Assembly (NCBI GenBank): GCA_023422835.1
Contig: JAFAGI010000020.1
Span: forward strand, 186,001 to 250,000
From: Bacteroidota bacterium
Lineage (GTDB): Bacteria > Bacteroidota > Bacteroidia > Chitinophagales > Chitinophagaceae
Reading direction: 5' to 3'
DNA length: 64,000 nucleotides
Below, piece by piece: positions 42,847 through 51,474 of the stretch; the first letter of the stretch is position 1, and the number at the start of each line of letters is the position of its first letter. The translations under genes and the position numbers were made by a program. Under the pieces are notes generated by a model, which was not told where the DNA came from, did not search any database, and worked only from the letters and a program-made list of their open reading frames with translations.

Positions 42847-45285
42847 CTAAGGCGCTGCTTTGATGATGTCTGCAAATACCCCACTTGCTGTAACATCTCC
42901 GCCCGCCCCGGCGCCTTTGATCACCAGCGGCTGCTGTTCATAGCGTTTGGTATAGTACAAAACAATATTGTCTTTTCCATACAAATGATAAAAGTCAGCA
43001 TCAGCGGGGATTTCCTGCAAACCAACCATAGCTCTGCCCTGCTCGAATGCCGCTACATACTTTAGTTTACAACCTTTGTCATGTGCACTGTCATACAATT
43101 TTTTGAAATGTGCTTCATTTCTCTCAAGACATGCATAAAAATCTTCAACACTTCCGCTGAAACAATCCTTCGGCAGGAACTGTGTTGCTGCAATATCATC
43201 CATCTCCAATGCATAGCCTGCTTCCCTGGCAAGGATCAGTATTTTGCGCATTACATCTGTGCCACCCAGATCCAGGCGCGGGTCAGGCTCTGTATAGCCC
43301 TCTGCCTGTGCGCGTTTCACAACTTCAGCAAATGTTTCTTTTCCATCATAGTTATTAAAAACAAAATTGAGTGTGCCAGACAGCACTGCTTCTATTTTTA
43401 CAATTTCATCGCCACTGCGCAACAGGTCATTCAGTGTGCTTATCACCGGCAAACCTGCGCCAACATTGGTTTCGAAATAAAATGATGCATTAAAATCCGC
43501 AGAGAGTTCTTTGAGTCGCTGGTAATAGGCATAATCAGACGAACAGGCAATTTTATTACAGGCCACTACAGAGATACTTCTTGACAAGAAAACATGGTAA
43601 GAGCGCGCAATAGCCTCATCGGCTGTAACATCTACCACGACTGTATTTCGAAGGTTTTTATTTACTATTTTCTTTGCCAGCATCGGTAGCTGTATCTCTT
43701 CGCTATCTTTGAGATGCTGCTGCCAGTTGCTTAAATCTAATTCATCATCCTCTGCAAATAAAGCCTGGCGCGAGTTTGCAATACCTACTACACGCAACTG
43801 AAGGTTTAAATTTTTCAACAGAAAATCCTGCTGTTCGCGGATCTGTTCAATGAGCTTACTGCCTACGTTGCCAACACCCAGGATAAATACATTTAACTGC
43901 TTGCGCGCCTTCTCAAAGAAACGCTCATGAAGCGTATTGACCGCTTTTTTTACATCAGCCGTAGAGATAACTGCAGAAATATTTTTTTCTGAAGAACCCT
44001 GTGCTATTGCGCGGATGTTGATACCATTCCTGCCCAGCGCACTGAACATTTTGCCCGCTATACCCGGATGCCTTTTCATTTTATCACCCACCAGCGCTAC
44101 GATGGATAAGTTGTGTTCTTCTTTTACGGGGTCTAATTTATGGGTATCAATTTCATAAGCAAATGCTTTATTGACAACGGTTGCGGCACGTGTGCCATCA
44201 GCGGCGTTTACGGCCACGCAGATGGAATGTTCAGAAGAGCTTTGAGTGATCAGCACCACATTTATTTTTGCTTCTGCCAGCGCCGTGAAAAATGTCTTGG
44301 AGGAGCCCGGTATGCCAACCATGCCGCTGCCTTCAAGGCTCAGCAGGCTGATGTCTGATATGCTGGAGATACCTGTAACTACTTCTCCTTCGCGCGGAGC
44401 TACATGCTGTATCACCGTGCCTGCATCGCCGGGGGCAAAAGTATTTTTTACCCAGATAGGGATCTCCCTGGCCATGGCCGGTTGTATAGTAGGCGGATAC
44501 ACTACCTTAGCGCCAAAGTGTGTAAGCTCCATCGCTTCTTTGTATGAAATTACGGGGATCACTTTGGCGTTGTTTACCAGGCGGGGATCTGCCGTCATCA
44601 TACCGGAAACATCCGTCCATATCTGTAAGGCATCAGCATGCAGCGCTGCAGCTATAACAGCGGCCGTATAATCCGATCCGCCACGACCTAATGTAGTAAC
44701 GGTACCAGTTTCAGCACGCGCAATAAAGCCGGGGGCAATAAATAAATTTTTATCTGAAGCATTGAAGTAGTCAATGATCCTTTGGTTGGTTTCTTCAAAC
44801 AGTATATTTGCCTTGCCGTGATTGTTATCGGTTAACAGCAAATCCCTGGAGTCTATCCAGGCATGATCAATATTGAGCGAATGCATGTAGGCAGAAATGA
44901 TTTTGCTCGACAGCAATTCGCCAAAGCCAATGATCTTGTCTTTTGATGCAGCAGAAATTTCCTGAAGCCTGAAAACGCCTTCAGCTATATCTTCCAGCTC
45001 ATTAAAAGTTTGCATGACCATACTTAAACTTGCACTCTGCGTAGTAACAGGCAATAATGTTTTTACTGCTTCCAGGTGCTGCTCTGAGAGCGCGCTTATT
45101 TTCTCTGTGTATGATGGATCCTTGCCGGCGGCGAGATTTCCTATCTCTATTAATTTATCTGTAACGCCGCTTAAGGCAGAAACTACGAACAATTTTTTTT
45201 GCGGATCAGCAGTGACTATATTTACTACTTTCCTGATGTTTTCGGCATTGGCTACTGAAGTCCCGCCGAATTTTAATACTTGCAT
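42847..45285 (-). CDS. thrA: Bifunctional aspartokinase / homoserine dehydrogenase I
   Basis: 812 residues from the ATG at 45285 (the TTG 10 codons upstream is not needed). The N-terminal aspartokinase has VLKFGGTSVAN; two ACT regulatory domains follow (about 310-460); the homoserine dehydrogenase has FILGVGNVGSKL for NAD(P) binding and GTLNFVFNNY. It catalyses the first and third steps of threonine synthesis. E. coli ThrA has the same order and length (820). thrB and thrC are not adjacent. A leader ORF rich in Thr/Ile lies upstream. Confidence 0.96.
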   Translation of the reverse strand: MQVLKFGGTSVANAENIRKVVNIVTADPQKKLFVVSALSGVTDKLIEIGNLAAGKDPSYTEKISALSEQHLEAVKTLLPVTTQSASLSMVMQTFNELEDIAEGVFRLQEISAASKDKIIGFGELLSSKIISAYMHSLNIDHAWIDSRDLLLTDNNHGKANILFEETNQRIIDYFNASDKNLFIAPGFIARAETGTVTTLGRGGSDYTAAVIAAALHADALQIWTDVSGMMTADPRLVNNAKVIPVISYKEAMELTHFGAKVVYPPTIQPAMAREIPIWVKNTFAPGDAGTVIQHVAPREGEVVTGISSISDISLLSLEGSGMVGIPGSSKTFFTALAEAKINVVLITQSSSEHSICVAVNAADGTRAATVVNKAFAYEIDTHKLDPVKEEHNLSIVALVGDKMKRHPGIAGKMFSALGRNGINIRAIAQGSSEKNISAVISTADVKKAVNTLHERFFEKARKQLNVFILGVGNVGSKLIEQIREQQDFLLKNLNLQLRVVGIANSRQALFAEDDELDLSNWQQHLKDSEEIQLPMLAKKIVNKNLRNTVVVDVTADEAIARSYHVFLSRSISVVACNKIACSSDYAYYQRLKELSADFNASFYFETNVGAGLPVISTLNDLLRSGDEIVKIEAVLSGTLNFVFNNYDGKETFAEVVKRAQAEGYTEPDPRLDLGGTDVMRKILILAREAGYALEMDDIAATQFLPKDCFSGSVEDFYACLERNEAHFKKLYDSAHDKGCKLKYVAAFEQGRAMVGLQEIPADADFYHLYGKDNIVLYYTKRYEQQPLVIKGAGAGGDVTASGVFADIIKAAP

Positions 45286-45375
45286 TTTTAATTGATTAGC
45301 TGATGAATAATACAACCCCTTTCTCTGATAGCGGCTTAGGAAAGCCCAAGTGATTATATGGTAATGCTGAACCCT

Positions 45376-45459
45376 TTACAGGGTCCCAATAATGATCGTA
45401 GTTCCTGCTGCCAAAGCAGGTATATCAAAAGAATGGGTATATAGAAAAAGATTTTTCAT
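45376..45459 (-). CDS. Putative Thr/Ile leader peptide of thrA
   Basis: 27 codons from ATG 45459 to TAA 45376-45378. The peptide starts MKNLFLYTHSFD and ends AAGTTIIIGTL, i.e. Thr-Thr-Ile-Ile-Ile-Gly-Thr just before the stop. In E. coli the thr leader peptide has runs of Thr and Ile codons that sense charged tRNA. A hairpin ACCCT/AGGGT spans the stop codon and a second, GGCTT/AAGCC (about 45327-45339), lies before thrA. No clear T-tract follows, so the terminator half of the attenuator is not certain. Confidence 0.55.
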   Translation of the reverse strand: MKNLFLYTHSFDIPALAAGTTIIIGTL

Positions 45460-45599
45460 GAATACAGCTGCAAGATAATAAAAAATGCAAGAAACAAATA
45501 AATTTTTTAGAAAACGTATAGACGGTTCGCTGCCGGTGAAATTTTTTAAAGATAGAATCACATACCGGCCTGTCTGATTAATTTGTATTTTTACAGCTT

Positions 45600-46280
45600 A
45601 TGACAAACATTATTTTCCAGGACCTTGGCAGAAAAGCATACAAGGAAGCATGGGATTTCCAAGAGGAAATGCTTCGTGAAAAATCTGAACAGAAAAAAAA
45701 CGGAGAGCAGCCTCAGAACCATCTTTTTTTCGTGGAACACAATCCTGTCTTCACTTTAGGTAAAAACGGCGATGACCATCACGTGCTCATGCCGATAGAT
45801 CAACTTAAAGAAATGGGTATTGAATATTTTCATATTAACCGTGGAGGTGACATCACCTATCACGGGCCGGGGCAGATCGTGGGATATCCCATCATAGACC
45901 TGGAACAGTTTAAAACTGACCTTGGCTGGTACCTGCGCAGCCTGGAAGAAGTGATCATTCTTACACTGGCATCTTATGGATTACAAGGACAGCGCAGCCC
46001 AGGGGAAACAGGTGTATGGCTCGATCCTGATAAAAAAGGTTTTGAAAGAAAGATCTGCGCCATGGGCATTCGCTGCAGCCGCTGGATAACCATGCACGGC
46101 TTTGCACTGAACGTAAATACCAACCTCAATTACTTTGACTTTATTATTCCCTGCGGCATTCAGAACAAAAAAGTTACTTCTTTGGAAAAAGAGCTGGGCC
46201 GGAAAATCCTTATGGAAGAAGTACAGGAGAAATTAAAAATCAACTTTGAAAAAGTTTTCAATGTAAAAATTATTTATTAA
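45600..46280 (+). CDS. lipB: Octanoyl-ACP:protein N-octanoyltransferase
   Basis: 226 residues. It transfers octanoyl from ACP to lipoyl domains, such as those of the E2 and GcvH proteins. Active-site Cys185 in IIPCGI and Lys151 in RKICAMGI are both present; RGGDITYHGPGQ is the family signature. It is divergent from the thrA leader. A TATTTTTA near 45586 is a possible -7 element. Confidence 0.96.
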   Translation: MTNIIFQDLGRKAYKEAWDFQEEMLREKSEQKKNGEQPQNHLFFVEHNPVFTLGKNGDDHHVLMPIDQLKEMGIEYFHINRGGDITYHGPGQIVGYPIIDLEQFKTDLGWYLRSLEEVIILTLASYGLQGQRSPGETGVWLDPDKKGFERKICAMGIRCSRWITMHGFALNVNTNLNYFDFIIPCGIQNKKVTSLEKELGRKILMEEVQEKLKINFEKVFNVKIIY

Positions 46281-46305
46281 TATTTTGAAACACTGTTGTA
46301 TTATT

Positions 46306-46339
46306 TTGCATAATTTGCAGTATTGTTGCATATTTGCAA
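46306..46339 (+). promoter_or_regulatory. Candidate operator before the TonB receptor
   Basis: Two related palindromic units: TTGCA-TAATT-TGCA (46306-46319) and TTGCA-TATT-TGCAA (46326-46339), one base before the ATG. CATATTTG inside the second resembles a -7 element. This could be a metal-regulator site, but no regulator is adjacent. Confidence 0.4.
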
Positions 46340-46340
46340 A

Positions 46341-48731
46341 ATGATAGTATCCAAGAACAGATTGTTTGTCTGCCTGTTGATTATATTTACTTTACCGGCT
46401 TTAGGTTATTCTCAAAAAACAACTCCGGCAATCACCATTGTTGTTGCCGATGCAGATAATGACACCCTGATAGCTAATGCGGAGGTGCGTTCTAATTTTT
46501 TTAAACAAAGAACCAACGACCAGGGTGCAATAACCATACAGCAATACCGGGCTGGCAGTTTTCATGTGCATGCAGAGGCAGATGAATATTATCCTGCAGA
46601 CAAACATTTTTTTATCAGAGACAGCAGCACTATATTTAGGATAGAGCTGCATCCTTTAAAAGATACACTGCACGCTATTGAAATAACCGGGTACCGTGCC
46701 TACGGCAACAATAAAACATCTACTGCGGTTCTGCTGACTGATAAAGAACTTGAAAAAACAAGAGGTAGCAGTCTCGCAGGCCTGCTGCAAACCGTACCCG
46801 GCATTTCCATGATACAAACCGGCGCAACCATTGCAAAACCCGTGATCAATGGCATGCACAGTAACCGCATACTTATCCTGAACAATGGCGTAAAGCTCGA
46901 AGGGCAGCAATGGGGAGCAGACCATGCTCCGGAAGTAGACCCAAACATTGCCAGGAACATTGTAGTAGTGAAAGGCGCAGATGCTGTAAGTTACGGCGCA
47001 GAAGCCATGGGTGGCGTGATACTTATAAATCCGCCAAAACTTTCTTACGGAGATCCCGCATTGCACGGAGAAGCTGATTTGGCAGGCACCAGCAACGGCA
47101 GGCTTTACGCGGCGGGAATGAGCCTCAGTTCAGGCATCAGGCGTTTTCCTTCCTTTGCATGGAGGCTTCAGGGATCGGGGAAAAAAGCAGGCAACATCCG
47201 ATCCGCAGATTATTTTTTAGAAAATACGGGCATTCACGAATTGAACTTTTCGGCGGCTGCCGGCATACGCAAAGAACGTTTCAGTATAGAAGTTTTTGGC
47301 AGTTTTTTCAGCGCCGAAACCGGTATTTTTAAGGGAGCACATATAGGGGACACCACCAGTCTTTTTGCAAGGATCAGGAATGAAGTGCCTTTTGAAAAAG
47401 GTTCATTCTACTATAACATAGATGCACCCAGGCAGCGCGTTCTTCATGAGCTTTACAAAGCACAGGCTTCTTACCAACTGCCCGATGGCAGCCTGTTGCA
47501 CGCGCTGTATGCATACCAGCAGAACAAACGCCGTGAATATGATTTACGCAGGGCAGGCAGGGATATGCTGCCCTCGCTTGATCTCCGGCTTAATGCGCAT
47601 AACGCAGATCTCAGCTGGGAGAAAAGATATGCAGCAAGTTGGAAAAGTACGCTTGGCATAAATGGTTTTTATAAATCGAATGTGAATGTGCCAGGCACCG
47701 GCGTGACGCCATTGATACCCAATTTCGTGCAGATGGGAAGCAGTGTGTACGCCATACAAAAGCTGACAAAGGCCAACGTGGAAGCAGAGGCCGGCTTGCG
47801 TTACGATTACCAGTTTCTCAACTCAAAAGGGTCAAGGGCATTTTATAAATATGTGAATGAACAGGGAGAAGAAATACCGGCAGACCAGCCGGGCGGCAAC
47901 TATATAAAACAGGAAGGCTATTATGGCGGAGAAAAAAACTTCTCCAATATTTCTGCCATTTTAGGTGCGCTTTTTAAGCTGTCGCCTGAATGGCACATAA
48001 GCTCAAACGCAGGGCTGGCCTGGCGTCCGCCGCAGGTGAATGAACTTTACAGTTACGGATTGCACCACGGCTCGGCAAGCGTAGAACGTGGAGATAGTGC
48101 ACTAACCAGTGAAAAAAGTTATAAATGGATCAATACCGTATATCATTACGGCCACAATCTATCCTTAGAAATATCAGGTTACGGGCAAGTGATCAGGGAT
48201 TATATTTACCTGGAACCCTACATGCAATATGAACAAAGCATACGCGGCGCATTTCCTGTATTTCAATACCGGCAAACCCATGCAATGTTCCTGGGTGCAG
48301 ACCTGGGCGCTACGTACCGGTTCAGCAAAGTATTTACTTATGAACTCAAAGCATCGATTGTAAGAGCGAAGGACCTGACGAATAAGAAGTACCTGCCCAT
48401 GATACCTGCAGACAAACTCAGCAATGGTATAACCTGGAACATAGGCAACAGCAAAAGTTTTAAAGACAATTATTTCCAAATAGAATCTGTACTCACTGCC
48501 AAACAAAACCGCTATGAACCGCAATCGGATTTTGCACCGCCACCACCCGGCTACCGCCTGGTGAACATTGCGCTGGGAACAAGGCTGCCATTGGGTTCAG
48601 GAGCAATCAAGCTGAACGCGGCGGTGAGCAACCTGTTCAACACATTATATAAAGAATACCTCAACAGGTTCCGATATTACAGCCATGATATTGGCACGAA
48701 TATACAGTTGAGGATGAGCTATGAATTTTAA
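46341..48731 (+). CDS. TonB-dependent receptor with carboxypeptidase-like N-domain
   Basis: 796 residues from the ATG at 46341, giving a clean signal peptide (cut near LGYSQ); the in-frame TTG at 46323 is less likely. An N-terminal carboxypeptidase-regulatory-like domain (about 28-115) precedes the plug (GSSLAGLLQTVPGISMI, VVVKGADAVSYGAEAMGG) and a barrel ending in Tyr-Glu-Phe. The next gene encodes a His-rich lipoprotein 18 bp away, so a metal such as zinc or copper is a reasonable guess for the cargo. A heme or siderophore role is also possible. Confidence 0.9.
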   Translation: MIVSKNRLFVCLLIIFTLPALGYSQKTTPAITIVVADADNDTLIANAEVRSNFFKQRTNDQGAITIQQYRAGSFHVHAEADEYYPADKHFFIRDSSTIFRIELHPLKDTLHAIEITGYRAYGNNKTSTAVLLTDKELEKTRGSSLAGLLQTVPGISMIQTGATIAKPVINGMHSNRILILNNGVKLEGQQWGADHAPEVDPNIARNIVVVKGADAVSYGAEAMGGVILINPPKLSYGDPALHGEADLAGTSNGRLYAAGMSLSSGIRRFPSFAWRLQGSGKKAGNIRSADYFLENTGIHELNFSAAAGIRKERFSIEVFGSFFSAETGIFKGAHIGDTTSLFARIRNEVPFEKGSFYYNIDAPRQRVLHELYKAQASYQLPDGSLLHALYAYQQNKRREYDLRRAGRDMLPSLDLRLNAHNADLSWEKRYAASWKSTLGINGFYKSNVNVPGTGVTPLIPNFVQMGSSVYAIQKLTKANVEAEAGLRYDYQFLNSKGSRAFYKYVNEQGEEIPADQPGGNYIKQEGYYGGEKNFSNISAILGALFKLSPEWHISSNAGLAWRPPQVNELYSYGLHHGSASVERGDSALTSEKSYKWINTVYHYGHNLSLEISGYGQVIRDYIYLEPYMQYEQSIRGAFPVFQYRQTHAMFLGADLGATYRFSKVFTYELKASIVRAKDLTNKKYLPMIPADKLSNGITWNIGNSKSFKDNYFQIESVLTAKQNRYEPQSDFAPPPPGYRLVNIALGTRLPLGSGAIKLNAAVSNLFNTLYKEYLNRFRYYSHDIGTNIQLRMSYEF

Positions 48732-48749
48732 AACAAAACAAAATAAAAA

Positions 48750-49373
48750 ATGAAAACAAAAATGCTATCATTGATCGCAGGCGCTTTTATACTATCAGCA
48801 GCTGTGACCTCTTGTACCAAAGACCCTCAAAAACCGCATGAAGAACACAATCATGACGATCCTATGAAAGTAGAGATGTTGTTCATTAAGGGTCATTACC
48901 ACGGCACCAAGTTGCATGCGCACGATACTACCAAAGTAGTTATGCGTTGGGACGGTAAATTTATTGATCCGAAAACCAATGCACTGCTTAGTACTCCTAC
49001 GGAGGTGAAGATGGAAAAAGGCTATGACATTTACAAACTCGAAGTAAATTTCTACGATGCCAAAGACAAACTGCTGAACGGGGAATTTATTGAAGAAGCC
49101 AGTATTCACCAGTTCTTCTTCCTGCCAAAAGCCGGCGGAGAAGGCGCATTGAGTTACGAGTATAAAGACGCACGCCTAGGCTTCAACGGAGACTTTAAAG
49201 TACTGCAGGCCGGCAAAACATTTGATATGGATGCGATACTTATACATGGTTTGAAGAAGAGTACCAACATTGAATGGAACGATGTGAACTATAAAAATTT
49301 TGGCGGCAGCCTCGATTTTACTACTACGCTGAAAATTGAAACAGTAGAAGGCGGGGCACATGTAGACGATTAA
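48750..49373 (+). CDS. His-rich lipoprotein, putative metal-binding
   Basis: 207 residues. Lipobox AVTSC (Cys22). Just after it comes HEEHNHDD, then KGHYHGTKLHAHD, two His clusters typical of metal-binding surface lipoproteins. The rest is beta-rich without Cys. It is probably co-transcribed with the TonB receptor and may capture the receptor's metal ligand outside the cell. Direct evidence is lacking. Confidence 0.85.
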   Translation: MKTKMLSLIAGAFILSAAVTSCTKDPQKPHEEHNHDDPMKVEMLFIKGHYHGTKLHAHDTTKVVMRWDGKFIDPKTNALLSTPTEVKMEKGYDIYKLEVNFYDAKDKLLNGEFIEEASIHQFFFLPKAGGEGALSYEYKDARLGFNGDFKVLQAGKTFDMDAILIHGLKKSTNIEWNDVNYKNFGGSLDFTTTLKIETVEGGAHVDD

Positions 49374-49391
49374 CTTTTTTAAATCTCTATT

Positions 49392-49422
49392 TTAAATCCT
49401 GCGAGATGATCGCGGGATTTTT
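49392..49422 (+). terminator. Terminator after the His-rich lipoprotein gene
   Basis: An AATCC.GCGA / TCGC.GGATT stem with one bulge per side, followed by a T-run, starting 20 nt after the stop. Confidence 0.7.
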
Positions 49423-49529
49423 TATTGCAATATATTTTGCTTCTAAATTTCCTTAATTCGAAAATGGAAAGCTAACCACAACCAGGGATGGAATTTGTAT
49501 GAAAAAAATAATTGAAACTTCAATGAAAA

Positions 49530-49571
49530 GCAAGAGCCCTTTGATAAAAATTCATCGGGCCCTTTTTTTTA
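49530..49571 (+). terminator. Second terminator before the ftsZ end
   Basis: GCCC-TTT-GAT / ATC-GGGC stem with a bulge, followed by a run of eight T on the plus strand. It is a backup terminator facing the dcw cluster. Confidence 0.55.
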
Positions 49572-49590
49572 ACAACTAAAACTATCTTTA

Positions 49591-51378
49591 TTAGTCAGGT
49601 TTTTTGCCATCAAGAAAGCTATTGAGGCTGGAAAGATTGATCTTATTGTCTTCTGTTTTCTCTACTGTTATTTTGCTATAATATTCTTCTGCGGCAGAAG
49701 TATTGCTCTCGCGCTGCATAGATTCAAGCTTCCTGCGTACATAGGCCGGCACATTGTCGAGCTCACTGTTAGCGTCATTGGAATTAATATCAAAAGAAAG
49801 GTTCCTGAGTTTTTGTACACGTTCTACCGCCCTGCGTTTCTGCATCTCTTCATCGGTAAGGTCTTCATCCAGGAAGTTTACGGGATGGCTCACTTTTGCA
49901 GTATGATTTTCAGAACCGCTTTCGTGATATTCAAATTCAATGCTTGCTTCCTTGTCTTCCGTAGCTTTCGTGTGCACGGTTTGCTCCGCTTCGGGATGAG
50001 TAGCATAGATCATGGAAGGCTTGCTTAAAAAAGGCTTTTTTTCTTCTTTCTTCTCTTCTGCTTTTGGTTGCTGCACAGGCTCCGGTTTTACTTCTTCTGT
50101 CGGTTTGGAAGCAGCCACAAAAGAAACAACTTCTTCTTGCTCCTCTTTCAGATCAAGCACTAGGTTTTCCTGTACAGGGGGTTGTGTATATTCAGCTACA
50201 GGTGGTTGCAGAGGTTCCTGCTTTGGAGCTTCCGGGTTTGGAGCTTGCTGATCCGGGACTTGCTGCGGAGCGGCTTCCTGCTGCTTTTCTTCAGTTTTGG
50301 GGAAGATAACAACCGGTTGATGAGAAGTGGTCTCTGCATCTTTCAGGTCTAAGAAAACCATCTCCGACTTTTTCATTTCCTGGTTGATCTTATCTGTTTC
50401 TACAAATGGGTCTTTATTCTCAAAGCCAGTGGCTATAAGAGTTACAGCCAGGCTTTTGCCTAAGCTTTCATCAACGCCCATGCCCACGATCACATCTGTA
50501 TCTTCGCCGGCATTCATGCGCACATAATCATTGATGAGTTCAAACTCATCCATGCCGCATTCATATTCACCTGTGCCGGTGATCACATTCAGCAGTATCC
50601 ATTTGGCACCACGAATATCATTATCGTTGAGCAACGGAGAATTAAGTGCGTCTTCAATAGCTTTCTGCGCACGGGTTTCACCTTCAGCCTGCGCACTGCC
50701 AAGGATAGCTACGCCGCCGTTTTTCATTACGGTAGAAACATCTGCAAAGTCTACGATAATGTGGCCTTTACTGTTGATGATATCGGTGATACACTTGGCT
50801 GCCGTAGCCAGCACATCATCAGCCTTTCCGAAGGCTTCCCGAATCTTCAGGTTCGTATGCAGCATCTTCAATTTATCGTTGGAGATTACGAGTAAGGTAT
50901 CTACATAGGGCTCCAGTTCCCTGATACCGGCTTCTGCCTGCGTCCTGCGCTTAGGTCCTTCAAAACCAAAAGGTGTGGTAACGATACCTACGGTAAGTAT
51001 GCCCAGCTCCTGGCATATTTTAGCAATGATAGGCGCGCCGCCTGTACCTGTGCCACCGCCCATGCCGGCGCAAACAAAAGCCATCTTGGTATTTACTTCC
51101 AGTATTCTTCTTATCTCCTCGAGCGATTCCTCGGTAGCTTTTTTACCAACGCTGGGGTTGGCTCCTGCTCCCAAACCCTGTGTCAAGTGCGGGCCTAATT
51201 GGATCTTATTGGAAATATTGCTAAGCTCAAGCGCTTTGGCATCTGTATTACACACAATAAAATCTACGCCCTCCACGTTTTGAGAATGCATATAATTTAC
51301 TGCATTGCTTCCTCCGCCCCCAACGCCAATTACCTTGATAATTGACGACTGGTTTTTAGGAATATCAAAATCTATCAT
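49591..51378 (-). CDS. ftsZ: Cell division protein FtsZ
   Basis: 595 residues; E. coli FtsZ has 383. The tubulin signature GGGTGTG (about 107-113) and the N-terminal GVGGGGSNAVNYM are intact. A long Glu/Gln/Pro-rich linker (about 330-540) is the source of the extra length. The FtsA-binding peptide appears as VPAYVRRKLESMQ, about 50 residues before the end rather than at the very tip. Last gene of the dcw cluster, 96 bp after ftsA. Confidence 0.97.
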   Translation of the reverse strand: MIDFDIPKNQSSIIKVIGVGGGGSNAVNYMHSQNVEGVDFIVCNTDAKALELSNISNKIQLGPHLTQGLGAGANPSVGKKATEESLEEIRRILEVNTKMAFVCAGMGGGTGTGGAPIIAKICQELGILTVGIVTTPFGFEGPKRRTQAEAGIRELEPYVDTLLVISNDKLKMLHTNLKIREAFGKADDVLATAAKCITDIINSKGHIIVDFADVSTVMKNGGVAILGSAQAEGETRAQKAIEDALNSPLLNDNDIRGAKWILLNVITGTGEYECGMDEFELINDYVRMNAGEDTDVIVGMGVDESLGKSLAVTLIATGFENKDPFVETDKINQEMKKSEMVFLDLKDAETTSHQPVVIFPKTEEKQQEAAPQQVPDQQAPNPEAPKQEPLQPPVAEYTQPPVQENLVLDLKEEQEEVVSFVAASKPTEEVKPEPVQQPKAEEKKEEKKPFLSKPSMIYATHPEAEQTVHTKATEDKEASIEFEYHESGSENHTAKVSHPVNFLDEDLTDEEMQKRRAVERVQKLRNLSFDINSNDANSELDNVPAYVRRKLESMQRESNTSAAEEYYSKITVEKTEDNKINLSSLNSFLDGKKPD

Positions 51379-51474
51379 TGTCTATAATTTAATTAAGTTA
51401 TTAAGTAGTATTAAAATTGAAAATATAATTTTTTTGGAAACTAACTCTCACGAAACCCGCATCTTATCTATATT

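Noticed and set aside
45301..45460. Possible tRNA in the thrA leader because of GTTC-like text and hairpins
   Set aside because: No acceptor stem or cloverleaf could be closed; the region is better read as a leader ORF with hairpins.
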